NCBI GenBank assembly: GCA_018970865.1
Contig: JAGWVN010000002.1
Span: forward strand, 1 to 64,000
Length of the DNA: 64,000 nt
Source: Betaproteobacteria bacterium
Lineage (GTDB): Bacteria; Pseudomonadota; Gammaproteobacteria; Burkholderiales; Burkholderiaceae_E
Reading direction: 5' to 3'
A program made the translations under genes and the position numbers. Of this stretch, positions 36,221 to 45,600 are shown piece by piece. Position 1 is the first letter of the stretch; each line of letters begins with the position of its first letter. The notes under the pieces were generated by a model. The model had not been told where the DNA came from and did no database searches. It was given only the letters and a program-made list of their open reading frames with translations.

Positions 36221-37374
36221 ATCTGATCCCCGCGCGCAACTTCAGGGCGCGCCTGCTCGGCTGGCTCGGCCGTGCCCGGCCCTCGCCGGGCGAGGCGCTC
36301 TGGCTGCATCCTTGCCGGGCGGTGCACACCCTCGGCATGCGATTCCCCATCGACCTGCTGTTCCTCGATGCCCGCGGCCGGGTGCTGCGGGTGGTGCATC
36401 GGCTGCCGCCCGGCCGCATCCGGTATCACTGGTCAGCCCGTTCGGTGGTTGAATTGCCGCCGGGCGAGGCCGCGGCCCGTCTCCTGCGTCCGGGCAGCCA
36501 GCTCGATCTGCCCTGGCCCCACGGCTCCCCTGGCGCCCGGTTGAGGTCCGGTCCGGCGATCGCGCTGCTTGGCGCCGCGCTTTTCGGGCAGCCACCGGCC
36601 GAGGCGGCGGCACCGATCGAGCATGAGAGCGCGGCCGAGATCGTCTTCGAGACCGAGTGGACTCCAGACCTGAAGCGACTGGTGGAAGAGCCTCTGGTGA
36701 GCGTCCTGCCGGCCTGGTTGTCGACGGTTGCGTCCACCGGTATCGCGCCAGCCGCGTCGGGTCGCGCGGCGATCACCGCCGCCGCGCAGCCGACCGAGAG
36801 ACCGCTGCCTGCCGAACGGCCGCCGTCCGCCGAGCGGGTCACCCCCACTGCGCCCGAACTGCCGGCCCTGGCGCTGGTGCGGCCGCTGGCGCCTCAGACC
36901 CTGGCTCGCCTGCTCGATGAGGCCGAGAGCCTGTATCTGGCGCGGCAAGGCAACCGGGCCCTCGAGGCCTTCCGGCAGCTGACCGAGCTCGACCCGTCAC
37001 ACCGGGGCGCCTGGCTGCGCATCGGCAATCTGCATCACCAGCGCAACCAGCTCGACGCGGCGGCGCACGCCTATCGCCGGGCCGCAGCGCCCGCCACCGA
37101 CGCATCCGAGCCGGAAGGGGGCACCGACGCCCCGGTGCGGGCGCGCGCGCTGGCCAATCTGGCGGCGGTGGCCCTGGAGCAGGCGCGCGACGCGCTCGGC
37201 GAGCTGCAGCAGGTGCGGGTGCCAGCCGCCTCGGCCACCGCCGCCTTGCGCGATCAGCTCGTCGCCGATCTGCGGCAGGTCGAGGCGGCCGCCCGCGCCT
37301 CGGGCCCGGCGGCCGCCCGCGGGGTGGTGGAGGTGCTGCGCGGCGGGGCCGGTGGGTCCGGACATGGGCGCTGA
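36217..37374 (+). CDS. DUF192-TPR fusion protein (TadD-like)
   Basis: A 385-residue protein. Residues about 1-105 are a DUF192 domain (CRAVHTLGMRFPIDLLFLDA is diagnostic). A proline/alanine-rich middle with no recognised domain follows, and residues about 225-300 hold TPR-like helices (LYLARQGNRALEAFRQLTELDPSHRGAWL). DUF192 genes and TPR lipoproteins (TadD) both occur separately in Tad loci; here they form one chain. No signal peptide or lipobox is visible, so the product may be cytoplasmic or membrane-associated, unlike TadD. It overlaps tadC by 4 bp and the next gene by 11 bp. Confidence 0.82.
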   Translation: MNLIPARNFRARLLGWLGRARPSPGEALWLHPCRAVHTLGMRFPIDLLFLDARGRVLRVVHRLPPGRIRYHWSARSVVELPPGEAAARLLRPGSQLDLPWPHGSPGARLRSGPAIALLGAALFGQPPAEAAAPIEHESAAEIVFETEWTPDLKRLVEEPLVSVLPAWLSTVASTGIAPAASGRAAITAAAQPTERPLPAERPPSAERVTPTAPELPALALVRPLAPQTLARLLDEAESLYLARQGNRALEAFRQLTELDPSHRGAWLRIGNLHHQRNQLDAAAHAYRRAAAPATDASEPEGGTDAPVRARALANLAAVALEQARDALGELQQVRVPAASATAALRDQLVADLRQVEAAARASGPAAARGVVEVLRGGAGGSGHGR

Positions 37375-38230
37375 TGTCCATCCGCAAAGAAGGCGCGTCA
37401 GCGGCGCGGCGGCGCTCGAGACCCTGCTCGCGGTTCCCCTGGTGCTTCTGGCCAGTCTGCTCGCCCTGCAGTTCGCGCTGGTGCTCAATGCCCGTCAGGC
37501 GGTGGTCCATGCCGCGATCGAAGGCGCCCGTACCGGGGCCGTGAACCACGCCGATCCGCGCGCGATCGAGCGCGGCTTCGCGCGCGGCATCACGCCCTGG
37601 CTGATCGGCTCCCAGGGCGCCCTGGATCACGAGCAGGCGGTGTGGCGCGCCGGGATGCATCTTTACGGCGGCATGCTGGACGGCTGGGTGCGCTGGCGGC
37701 AGCTGTCGCCCACCGAGGCCTCGTTCCAGGACTGGGCGGTGCCGGTGCTTGATGACGCCGGCCTGCCGATTCCTGGCAGCCGGGAGATTCCCGCCGATCA
37801 TCTCGACGCCCGTCGCTGGCTGGCTGGCGGTGGTGCCGAAGCGGGCGCTCTGCCCGGTGAGGGGCCGGTGGGCGCGGCCTCCGGGCAGACGCTGTCCGAG
37901 GCCAACCTGCTGAAGCTGGAATTCACCTACGGCGTAGCCCTGGTGGTGCCGCTGGCGGGACGGCTGGCTGCGTGGGCGATGGCCCGCATCGAAGGCTGCC
38001 CGGCCGCAGCCGCCGCTGCGGCTGCCGGGGCCGGCGCGGGCCAGGTCGGCGCCTCACGACTGGGAGCGCTCGCGCTGGGCGCCCCGCCGCCGGTGATCGC
38101 GCCCTGGGTCCGGCACTGCGCGTTCTACAACGCGGTGGATGCCGCCGGCCGGCCCCGCCCGCGCTGGCCGGTGCGGGTGTCAGCGGTGATGCGCATGCAG
38201 CAGGCGGCCCGCCATGCCGGCGCGGGCTGA
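37364..38230 (+). CDS. TadE-like pseudopilin, last gene of the Tad operon
   Basis: A 288-residue protein with the TadE motif GAAALETLLAVPLVLLASLL, where the conserved glutamate follows a short basic leader, then LNARQAVVHAAIEGARTG. The remainder is extracytoplasmic, with an alanine-rich stretch near residues 205-225. A GTG at 37352 in the same frame is an alternative start. It ends the plus-strand pilus operon, 13 bp before the convergent GMC oxidoreductase gene, and no terminator hairpin was found between them. Confidence 0.78.
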   Translation: MGADVHPQRRRVSGAAALETLLAVPLVLLASLLALQFALVLNARQAVVHAAIEGARTGAVNHADPRAIERGFARGITPWLIGSQGALDHEQAVWRAGMHLYGGMLDGWVRWRQLSPTEASFQDWAVPVLDDAGLPIPGSREIPADHLDARRWLAGGGAEAGALPGEGPVGAASGQTLSEANLLKLEFTYGVALVVPLAGRLAAWAMARIEGCPAAAAAAAAGAGAGQVGASRLGALALGAPPPVIAPWVRHCAFYNAVDAAGRPRPRWPVRVSAVMRMQQAARHAGAG

Positions 38231-38243
38231 GGCAATGGGCCTG

Positions 38244-39842
38244 TCAGTCGAACAGATTGGCCAGGCGCTGCTTGATCTGGTCGGCGATGTAGAGCGCGAG
38301 CGCCTGGATCGTGGAGGTGGGGTTCACTCCGCCCGAAGTGACGAAGATGCTGCCGTCGACGATGAACAGGTTCTTCACATCGTGACTTCGCCCCCACTCG
38401 TTGACCACGGAGCGGCTCGGATCGGTGCCCATGCGGGCGGTGCCGAGCAGGTGCCAGCCGGCCATGGCCAGCGGCGCTTCGGTCACGATCTTGTGCGCGC
38501 CAGCAGCGCGCATGGCCTCGGTGCCGCGCGCCATGGCGTGGTCGAGCATCCGGCGGCTGTTTTCGCTCAGCGTGTAGCTGATCCGTGGCGCCGGAATGCC
38601 GTGGCCATCGGTGAGCACCGGATCGAGCGTGACGGTGTTGTGCTCCTCGGGGAGGTCCTCGCAGATGCCCATCATGCTGGCGCTGTTGCCGAAGTGTTCC
38701 CGGAAGGCGCGGTGGTGGTCCGCGCCCCAGGGCACCAGACCGTTGGCCATCCCGGTCACGCCAGCCATCACCGGCGCCTGTCCGCGGTTGAACTGAAAGG
38801 TGTAGCCGCGCACGAAGCCCCGGCTGCGATCGGTCTCGTAGAACTCCTGGCTCCAGATCGAGATGCCCGGGCCGTGAAAGCCGTCGAGCGGTTCATCGAA
38901 ATAGCCGCGGATCAGCGCGTAGGGATGGAACATCAGATTGCGCCCGACCAGGCCGCTGCGGTTGGCCAGGCCATCGGGGAACTGCGCCGACCTCGAGTTG
39001 AGCAGGATGCGCGGCGTGCCCACGCCGTTGCAGGCCATGATCACGATCTCGGCCGGCTGGAAGTGCTCCACGCCGTCGGCGTCGTAGTAGACGGCGCCGT
39101 TGGCCATGCCCTGGGCATCGACGGTGATCTCGCGTGCCCGGGCCCGGGTGCGCAGCATCACCCGGTTGCGCAGCGCCTGCGGCCAGTAGGTGATGTCGGT
39201 GCTGGCCTTGGCGCCCTGGGCGCAGCCGCCGATGCAGTGGCCCAGGTTGATGCACGGCGCCCGGCCCTCGTACTCGCGCGTGGCCATGGCGGTGTCGGCC
39301 GGCCACCAGTGCCAGCCCAGGCGGTTCATGCCGCGGCCCATGCGGGTGGCGGTCTTGCCCAGCGGAATCGGCGGCATCACCGCTTCCTTGGGGGGATAGG
39401 CAGGGTCTCCGGCCAGACCCGAGATGCCCATCATGCGATCGTTGAGCGCGAAGAAGGGCGCCAGGCGGTCATAGTCCACCGGCCAGTCCTCGGCCACGCC
39501 ATCAAGGCTGCGCACCCGGAAGTCCGACGGGTGCAGGCGGGGGAAATGGCCGGCATACAGGATGGTGCCGCCGCCCACCCCGTTGAAGTTCACCACCTTG
39601 ATCGGCGAGCCGTCGTCGTTGATCGGGTAGTCGGTGGGCCGGGCGCGGATGTTCGGGCTGATGTGGAAGTCGCCGAGCTGGCGGGCCTCCCAGTCCCGGC
39701 CGTTGCTGGGATAGTCGGTGGGCTTGACCCAGTCGCCCTGCTCCAGGCACAGGATGCGCATGCGGGTGTCGGCCAGGCTCCAGGCCACCGCCGCGCCCGA
39801 GGCGCCGGCACCGATGATCAGGACATCCACCGCCTCGGTCAT
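38244..39842 (-). CDS. GMC-family FAD-dependent oxidoreductase
   Basis: A 532-residue glucose-methanol-choline oxidoreductase. The FAD-binding GAGASG is at the N-terminus (DVLIIGAGASGAAVAWSLA), with GVGGGTILYAG and the C-terminal GWHLLGTARMG and GGVNPTSTIQALALYIAD. The C-terminal region supplies the catalytic His/Asn pair. A cysteine-rich GHCIGGCAQGA segment is also present, as in gluconate 2-dehydrogenase-like large subunits. It likely oxidises a sugar, sugar acid or alcohol. It forms a pair with the enolase-superfamily gene 13 bp upstream on the same strand. Start has a GGAG site. Confidence 0.9.
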   Translation of the reverse strand: MTEAVDVLIIGAGASGAAVAWSLADTRMRILCLEQGDWVKPTDYPSNGRDWEARQLGDFHISPNIRARPTDYPINDDGSPIKVVNFNGVGGGTILYAGHFPRLHPSDFRVRSLDGVAEDWPVDYDRLAPFFALNDRMMGISGLAGDPAYPPKEAVMPPIPLGKTATRMGRGMNRLGWHWWPADTAMATREYEGRAPCINLGHCIGGCAQGAKASTDITYWPQALRNRVMLRTRARAREITVDAQGMANGAVYYDADGVEHFQPAEIVIMACNGVGTPRILLNSRSAQFPDGLANRSGLVGRNLMFHPYALIRGYFDEPLDGFHGPGISIWSQEFYETDRSRGFVRGYTFQFNRGQAPVMAGVTGMANGLVPWGADHHRAFREHFGNSASMMGICEDLPEEHNTVTLDPVLTDGHGIPAPRISYTLSENSRRMLDHAMARGTEAMRAAGAHKIVTEAPLAMAGWHLLGTARMGTDPSRSVVNEWGRSHDVKNLFIVDGSIFVTSGGVNPTSTIQALALYIADQIKQRLANLFD

Positions 39843-39855
39843 CGCGGGCTCCGGC

Positions 39856-41067
39856 TCAGGAGGTGCGCCGGTGCATCAGGCCATGCACGGCGATGGGCGG
39901 ATAGGCGGCCATGGCGGCTTCATTGGGCTCGGTGCCCCAGCCCGGCCGGTCGGGCATCACCAGGTGCCCCGCCTCGTACTGCGGCACATGGGTGAAGATC
40001 TCGTGATCCCAGGCGATGCGGTCGATGTCGACTTCCATGATGCGCAGGTTGGGCACGGCGGCGCAGAAGTGGGCGTTCATCATCGTGCACAGATGGCCGT
40101 AGAAGTTGTGGCAGGCCACATTGATCTCGTGCGCCTCGGCCGCAGCCGCGATCTTCATCGACTGCCACACCCCGTTCCAGGGTGTGTCCACGATGGCCAC
40201 ATCGATCGCCTGCTCGCGGAAGAAGGGCATGAACTGCTGCACCCCGATCAGGGTCTCGCAGGAGGCGATCGGGTGCCGGCTCTGGGAGCGGATGTAGGCC
40301 AGGGCCTTGGGGTCACGGGTATCGATCTCCACCCAGAACATGTCCAGGTCCTCGATCGCGCGCAGCACCTTCAGGTAGCCCTCGGTCTTGGCGTTGAAGT
40401 TCAGGTCGAGCAGGATGTCCATGTCGGGGCCGGCGGCCTCGCGCATGATCTGGAGGTGCTCGCGCACGCCCTGGGCGATGCTGCGCTCCATGTTCAGCGC
40501 GGGCAGGTTGGGGTTGCCGAAGCCCGGCGCCCAGCCCTTGATCTGCCCGTTCTCGTAGCGGTAGATGTTGGTCTTCAGTCCGGTGAAGCCGCGCTCGCGC
40601 ACTTCGCGGGCCAGCGCCCGCACGCCTTCCACATCGGTGATCTCGGGCTGGTAGTGCGGCCGCCGAGAGGCCCGCCAGGTCACGCAGTGCGACCAGTACA
40701 CCCGCAGCCGGTCACGCATCTTGCCGCCGAGCAGTTCATAGCAGGGCACGCCCAGGGTCTTGGCCTTGGCGTCGAGCAGCGCGTTCTCGATGGCGCCCAG
40801 CGCCTGGCCGACCACGCCGCCCGCGCCGGGCCGGGTGACCGCCATCAGTTCCTCGCGGATGCGCTCGTGGTCCATGGCCGACTGGCCGACCACCCGGCGG
40901 GCCAGGGTCTCGATGACCGCGCCCACGCCCGGCGAGCCGAAGCCCTCGTCGAACTCGCTCCAGCCCACCACGCCGTCCGCGGTGGTCAGCTTCACGAAGT
41001 AGTAGTTGCGCCAGGCGGCGCTGCACGACAGGGTCTTCAGTTCGGTGACTTGCGCCTTCACGGACAT
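39856..41067 (-). CDS. Mandelate racemase/muconate lactonizing enzyme-family protein
   Basis: A 403-residue enolase-superfamily enzyme with the capping domain and a barrel. Visible catalytic elements are the lysine region FTGLKTNIYR, the metal ligands in ILLDLNF, FWVEID and ASCETLIG, and the C-terminal histidine in VACHNFYGH. The pattern suggests an acid-sugar dehydratase (galactonate or similar) rather than a racemase, but specificity is open. Together with the GMC oxidoreductase it suggests catabolism of a sugar or aldonic acid. No transporter or regulator is adjacent. Start at 41067 has a CGAGGCGAG site. Confidence 0.9.
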   Translation of the reverse strand: MSVKAQVTELKTLSCSAAWRNYYFVKLTTADGVVGWSEFDEGFGSPGVGAVIETLARRVVGQSAMDHERIREELMAVTRPGAGGVVGQALGAIENALLDAKAKTLGVPCYELLGGKMRDRLRVYWSHCVTWRASRRPHYQPEITDVEGVRALAREVRERGFTGLKTNIYRYENGQIKGWAPGFGNPNLPALNMERSIAQGVREHLQIMREAAGPDMDILLDLNFNAKTEGYLKVLRAIEDLDMFWVEIDTRDPKALAYIRSQSRHPIASCETLIGVQQFMPFFREQAIDVAIVDTPWNGVWQSMKIAAAAEAHEINVACHNFYGHLCTMMNAHFCAAVPNLRIMEVDIDRIAWDHEIFTHVPQYEAGHLVMPDRPGWGTEPNEAAMAAYPPIAVHGLMHRRTS

Positions 41068-41155
41068 GGGCTCGCCTCGGGGTGGGAGGGTTGACAGGCA
41101 GGTGGGGGTCGGCGGCCATTATGGCCGGCCGATGCATGGGATCCGAGCGGCTCGG

Positions 41156-43096
41156 CTAGCGGCTTGGCCCCGCGCATTCCGCGATCTGCGCGGCGAGCCA
41201 ATCCACGGCCTGCGCCCAGTGCGCAGGCTCGCTCAGGCTGTGGTCGGCGCCGGGCACCCGCAGCACGCGGCCCTGGACTTCCAGCCGCTGTCGCCAGGCG
41301 CTCTGGCCGCGGATCAGGGCTTCGGTCTCGTCGGCGGTCAGGTCGGCTCCGCTGAGCACGGTCAGCAGCGCGCCGCGGTGTCGGCGCAGCGCCGCCAGCA
41401 GGGCGGCGGGCAGATCGGCAATCGGAGTCGCGCTCGGCGAGGGGCTGCGCATGGCGCTGGCCGTGGCGCCGGCAGAGCTCCGTCGTCCCCGCAGGCCAAG
41501 CCCGGCGGCAAGATGGCGCAGCGGGTCGCCCACCAGATGCCGGACCGGCACCTCGCCGCGCAGCAGACGGCGCCAGAACTCGGGCGCCAGGATCCGCCGG
41601 GCGTAGTAGCCGCGCACCATGGCCGCGCCCAGGCTGGCCTCGCTGCGCACCCAGGGATTGATCAGGGCCACGCCGGCCACCGGGATACCCGCGGCCTGCA
41701 GCGCCGGCAGAGCGAGCGCCGCGGCGCTCGCGCCGTCGCACAGGCCGCACAGCCAGAGCGGCGCGCTGCCGCCGTCGAGCTGCTGCGATGCGGCCAGCGA
41801 CCGCGCCGCGGCGACGATGTCGGGCACCGCGGCCTCGAAGGGCCCGGCCTCGCCCGGGCTGTCGCCCCAGCCGCCGATGTCCACGCGCAGGCTGGCGATG
41901 CCGGCGCCGGCCAGACCTCGGGCCAGGTCGACGAACAGGCGGTGTGATCCGACCCGGGTCTGCGGCTGTCCAGGCACCACCAGCAGGCGGGCGACGGGGC
42001 TGGCCGCCGGCAGCGTCAGTGCGCCCATCAGCGGGCCCTGCGCGCCGGCGATGACCATTGGCGCGGGCTCGCCGGGTGGGGGTGCCTCAGACGCGGCCGG
42101 CGCGCCGGCGTGCTGCGCGCAGCCGGTCCGAGATGAGCCGGCCTGCAGGCAGCCGGTCTGCCCCGTGCCGGGCTGCTCGAGCGCAGACTCCGACGCCGCC
42201 GGCAGCGCGCCGATGAAGGCAGCGGTCAGATCCTGCAGCGCCGTGGTGTCCACTGCCTGCATCGCGGCCCACCAGGGTTCCTGCGCGACCAGACGCGCCT
42301 GCGCCTGCCAGCCGGCCGCCTGCCAGGCCTGCGCCGCGGCCTGCAGCGCCGCGGGCGCGGGCTGGCCCGGCTCGGCCACCCGCTGGCCCTGCACCGCCAG
42401 CCAGGGCGCGCCGACGGCTGGCGTGGCGGCTGGCGCCCGGTCCAGCCGCAGCGCGCGCAGGGCCTCGATCAATGCCGGCGCCACCGGGTAGCCGGCCAGA
42501 CGACCGGCCCCGCTGCCGCGGCCGGGCCCGCCGCCGCCGTCCACTGGACTCGCGCGTACCCCGCCCGTCGCGCCGGCTTCGCCCCCCGCCACGGTCGCGC
42601 CGGCCCCCCCCACCGCTCCCAGCCGCCCGAGGCGTCGCAACGGATCGATCAGCGCCGCGCCGCTCGCCGGCGGATTCCACAGCACCACGGCCCGCGGCGG
42701 CACGGGCAGCCGCCCGACCAGATCGGTGGCCAGCAGCGCGCCCAGGCGCGCGCCGATCAGCACCGGCGCGGGGTCGCGGGCGCGCGCGCGCAAAAGGGCA
42801 CAGGCCCGGTCGAGGTCGTCGCGCCACTGGTCAAGGCTGGCGTCGGCATGGTCGCCCGCCGAGTCGCCGGTGCCGAAGAGATCGGCCATGAGCACCGTCC
42901 AGCCATCGCCGGCGAGGCGTCGCGCCATGGCCGAGAGCACCCGCCGGCCGAGCGGCTGCTCATCCAGGAAGGACTGCACCATCAGCACCCCGCCGCGGGC
43001 GGCCGTGCCGGCGGCGGGCAGCGCCCACTGCGCCCAGCGCGGCCCCTGGGCGAAGCCCGTCAGCCGCTCGGCAAGCAGGCGGGGCGGCAGGCTCAC
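41156..43096 (-). CDS. Fused exosortase A-associated hydrolases (hydrolase 2 + hydrolase 1)
   Basis: A 646-residue chain with two alpha/beta hydrolase domains. Residues about 1-295 match exosortase-associated hydrolase 2 (LMVQSFLDEQPLGRR, LFGTGDSAGDHADASLDQW, with IGARLGA at the elbow instead of GxSxG). Residues about 347-646 match hydrolase 1 (VVPGQPQTRVGSHRLFVDLA, LCGLCDGASAA, INPWVRSEASLG, GYYARRIL). The linker near 300-346 is low complexity. These are usually two separate adjacent genes in XrtA/PEP-CTERM polysaccharide clusters. It overlaps the acyl carrier protein gene by 4 bp. Substrate unknown; acyl transfer or release from the carrier is plausible. Confidence 0.82.
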   Translation of the reverse strand: MSLPPRLLAERLTGFAQGPRWAQWALPAAGTAARGGVLMVQSFLDEQPLGRRVLSAMARRLAGDGWTVLMADLFGTGDSAGDHADASLDQWRDDLDRACALLRARARDPAPVLIGARLGALLATDLVGRLPVPPRAVVLWNPPASGAALIDPLRRLGRLGAVGGAGATVAGGEAGATGGVRASPVDGGGGPGRGSGAGRLAGYPVAPALIEALRALRLDRAPAATPAVGAPWLAVQGQRVAEPGQPAPAALQAAAQAWQAAGWQAQARLVAQEPWWAAMQAVDTTALQDLTAAFIGALPAASESALEQPGTGQTGCLQAGSSRTGCAQHAGAPAASEAPPPGEPAPMVIAGAQGPLMGALTLPAASPVARLLVVPGQPQTRVGSHRLFVDLARGLAGAGIASLRVDIGGWGDSPGEAGPFEAAVPDIVAAARSLAASQQLDGGSAPLWLCGLCDGASAAALALPALQAAGIPVAGVALINPWVRSEASLGAAMVRGYYARRILAPEFWRRLLRGEVPVRHLVGDPLRHLAAGLGLRGRRSSAGATASAMRSPSPSATPIADLPAALLAALRRHRGALLTVLSGADLTADETEALIRGQSAWRQRLEVQGRVLRVPGADHSLSEPAHWAQAVDWLAAQIAECAGPSR

Positions 43097-43350
43097 CCCA
43101 GCCTGGCGCGCACGAACCCGGCGAGGTCGCCGTAGGTGAGGAAGATGTCGGCGCTGACCTCGTCATCGGGAATGCTCAGGCCGAAGTCCTCCTCGATCTG
43201 GGTCAGCACCGCCAGCACCGCCATCGAGTCGAGCTCGGGAATCGCGCCGAGCAAGGCGGTGTCGGCCGCCAGCGACGCCGGCAGGGCGCGCTGGCCGACC
43301 GCGGATTCGAGGATGGCGCGCAGCAGGGTGTCGACGCGGTCGGGTGGCAT
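43093..43350 (-). CDS. Acyl carrier protein, exosortase A-associated type
   Basis: An 85-residue acyl carrier protein with the phosphopantetheine serine in PELDSMAVLAVLTQIEEDFG. It is expected to carry an acyl group loaded by the AMP-forming ligase at the right edge of the window and used by the fused hydrolases or an acyltransferase. Its stop overlaps the hydrolase start (ATGA). It is divergent from galU across a 175-bp interval that contains only a possible -10 box (GATAAT at 43487) and no clear -35. Confidence 0.88.
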   Translation of the reverse strand: MPPDRVDTLLRAILESAVGQRALPASLAADTALLGAIPELDSMAVLAVLTQIEEDFGLSIPDDEVSADIFLTYGDLAGFVRARLG

Positions 43351-43525
43351 GGTCAGGGGGTTCCGGTGGGGGTGGGGCGATTCTAGCCGTCGCTGCCCGC
43401 GCCCCGGCGCGCATGACTGGCAGATTAAGCCGCGGCGCTGCGCTCGGGATTGCGGCAGGGCAGCCCTCAGGCGCGCGCGACCGGGGGATAATGGCGGATT
43501 ACCAGCGATTTTCGGAAGGCTCGGC

Positions 43526-44347
43526 ATGCGTCTGCGCAAGGCGGTGTTCCCGGTGGCCGGGATGGGTACCCGTTTCCTGCCCGCCACCAAGTCCATCCCC
43601 AAGGAGATGCTGCCGATCGTCGACCGGCCGATCATCCAGTACGCGGTGGACGAGGCGATCGAGGCGGGCTGCGACACCCTGATCTTCGTCACCGGCCGCA
43701 GCAAGCGGGCGGTGGAAGACTATTTCGATCGCGCCCCCGAGCTCGAGGCCGAGCTCGAGGCCAAGGGCAAGCTCGAGGCGCTCGATGCCGTGCGCAACAT
43801 CATCCCGTCGCATGTGAAGGTGCTGTTCGTGCGCCAGCCCGCGCCGCTTGGCCTGGGCCACGCCGTGCTCTGCGCGCGGCCAATGATCGGCGACGACGAG
43901 CACTTCGCGGTGCTGCTGCCCGATGACCTCATCGACGGCCACCCCCAGGGCGTGCTCAGCCAGATGCTGCCGGTGGCCCAGTCCACCGGGGGCAGCGTGA
44001 TCGCCATCGAGCAGGTGCCGCGCGCCGATGTCAGCAAGTACGGCATCATCGACCCCGAGTCCTCGAGCGGCACCAGCATGAAGGTGCGGGCCATCGTCGA
44101 GAAACCGGCGGTCGAGGCCGCTCCCTCCACCTTCGCGGTGGTCGGCCGCTACATCCTGCATCCCGGCGTGCTGGCCACCCTCGAGACCCAGCCACCCGGC
44201 ACCGGCGGCGAGATCCAGCTCACCGACGCGCTCGCCGGCCAGATCGACAGCCCCGGCCTGCATGGCTGCCGCTTCAGCGGCAAGCGCTTCGACTGCGGGA
44301 ACAAGCAGGGCTTTCTGACCGCCAACATCTACTTCGGACTGCGTTGA
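43526..44347 (+). CDS. galU: UTP-glucose-1-phosphate uridylyltransferase
   Basis: A 273-residue GalU with the nucleotidyltransferase motif AVFPVAGMGTRFLPATKS, the lysine-containing KEMLPIVDRPIIQYAVDEA, and VEKP and GGEIQLTDA near the C-terminus. It makes UDP-glucose from glucose-1-phosphate and UTP. It is slightly shorter than the E. coli enzyme (302 residues). It starts the plus-strand block of the polysaccharide cluster and supplies the UDP-glucose dehydrogenase two genes on. AAGG precedes the ATG. Confidence 0.95.
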   Translation: MRLRKAVFPVAGMGTRFLPATKSIPKEMLPIVDRPIIQYAVDEAIEAGCDTLIFVTGRSKRAVEDYFDRAPELEAELEAKGKLEALDAVRNIIPSHVKVLFVRQPAPLGLGHAVLCARPMIGDDEHFAVLLPDDLIDGHPQGVLSQMLPVAQSTGGSVIAIEQVPRADVSKYGIIDPESSSGTSMKVRAIVEKPAVEAAPSTFAVVGRYILHPGVLATLETQPPGTGGEIQLTDALAGQIDSPGLHGCRFSGKRFDCGNKQGFLTANIYFGLR

Positions 44348-45600
44348 CCGTCACGGATCCCTCCGCGCCGGCCCGGGTGCTGGTCTATGCCAGCCTCTTT
44401 CCCAGCCCGGCCGCGCCGGGCGCGGGCCTGTTCATCCGCGAGCGCATGTTCCGGGTGGCGCAACGCCTGCCGCTGGCGGTGGTGGCGCCGCAGGCCTGGT
44501 CACCGGTCGATGCCCTCATCCGCCGCTGGCGGCCGGGCTTTCGCGCGCCGGCGCCGCGTTTCGAGCGCATGGACGGCATCGAGGTGCACCGGCCACGCTT
44601 CGTCAGCCTGCCCGGTGTGCTCAAGCGGGCCGACGGCTGGCTGATGGCCCGCTGCACCGAGGCCACGGTGCGGCGGGTGGCCGCCGGCCTGCGGGCCACG
44701 GTCATCGACGCCCACTTCGGCTACCCCGATGGCGTTGCCGCAGTGCGCATCGGGCGGCGGCTCGGCCTGCCGGTGGTGCTGAGTCTGCGCGGCAGCAAGG
44801 ATCAGCGCCTGCTCGGCACGGCCTGCGAGCCGGCGCTGCGCGAGGCCCTGGCCGGCGCCGCCCGCCTGATCGCGGTGAGCGAGTCGCTGGTGCGCGAGGT
44901 CGGCGCGCCGCTCGGCCAGCCGGCGCAGCGCTTCACCGTGGTCGGCAACGGCGTGGACCTCGCCCGCTTCGCGCCGGCGCCCCGCGCCGAGGCCCGCGCC
45001 CGGCTGGGACTCTCCCCCGACGCGCCGGTGATCATCTCGGTGGGCAACCGGGTGCCGGGCAAGGGCTTCCAGCGATTGCTGCCGGTGGTGGCGCGGCTGC
45101 GCCGCCGTTTCCCGGATCTGGTCTGTCTGATCGTGGGTGGCGGTGCCGACCAGGGCGATCTCGGCCCGGCCCTGGCAGCCCAGGCCGCGGCGCTGGGCAT
45201 CGCCGACGCGGTGCGGCTGTGCGGCCGGCAGACGCCCGAGGCGCTGCGCTGGCACTATGCCGCGGCCGATGTCTTCGCGCTGGCCACCGCCTACGAGGGC
45301 TGGGCCAATGTGTTCCTGGAGGCGATGGCTGTCGGCCTGCCGGTGATCAGCACCGCGGTGGGCGGCAATGCCGAGGTGGTGAGCAGCCCGCAGCTCGGCA
45401 CCCTGGTGCCGTTCTGGGACGACGCCGCCTTCGAGGCCGCGCTGGAAGACGCCCTCACCCGAGCCTGGTCGCGCGAGGCCATCCTGGGCCATGCCGCGGC
45501 CAACGGCTGGGAGGCGCGGGTCGAGCAGCTTGTGCAACTGTTTTCGCGGGTCTCGGCTGATCGGCCGGCGCGCGGGGAATCAACCGGAAAGAGCACATGA
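44344..45600 (+). CDS. Family 4 glycosyltransferase
   Basis: A 418-residue GT-B glycosyltransferase. The N-terminal lobe begins [20 protein letters not shown]. The C-terminal lobe has the glycosyltransferase group 1 pattern [17 protein letters not shown] and [20 protein letters not shown], where the E-x7-E type motif reads E-G-W-A-N-V-F-L-E. The start codon is TTG within a TTGA overlap with galU, so translation is coupled. It should add a sugar from a nucleotide-sugar to the growing lipid-linked repeat unit. Its stop overlaps the next start by 4 bp. Confidence 0.88.
   Translation: MTVTDPSAPARVLVYASLFPSPAAPGAGLFIRERMFRVAQRLPLAVVAPQAWSPVDALIRRWRPGFRAPAPRFERMDGIEVHRPRFVSLPGVLKRADGWLMARCTEATVRRVAAGLRATVIDAHFGYPDGVAAVRIGRRLGLPVVLSLRGSKDQRLLGTACEPALREALAGAARLIAVSESLVREVGAPLGQPAQRFTVVGNGVDLARFAPAPRAEARARLGLSPDAPVIISVGNRVPGKGFQRLLPVVARLRRRFPDLVCLIVGGGADQGDLGPALAAQAAALGIADAVRLCGRQTPEALRWHYAAADVFALATAYEGWANVFLEAMAVGLPVISTAVGGNAEVVSSPQLGTLVPFWDDAAFEAALEDALTRAWSREAILGHAAANGWEARVEQLVQLFSRVSADRPARGESTGKST

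Noticed and set aside
43487-43492. A -10 box GATAAT before galU
   Set aside because: No matching -35 hexamer 16-18 bp upstream; a single hexamer is not enough support.
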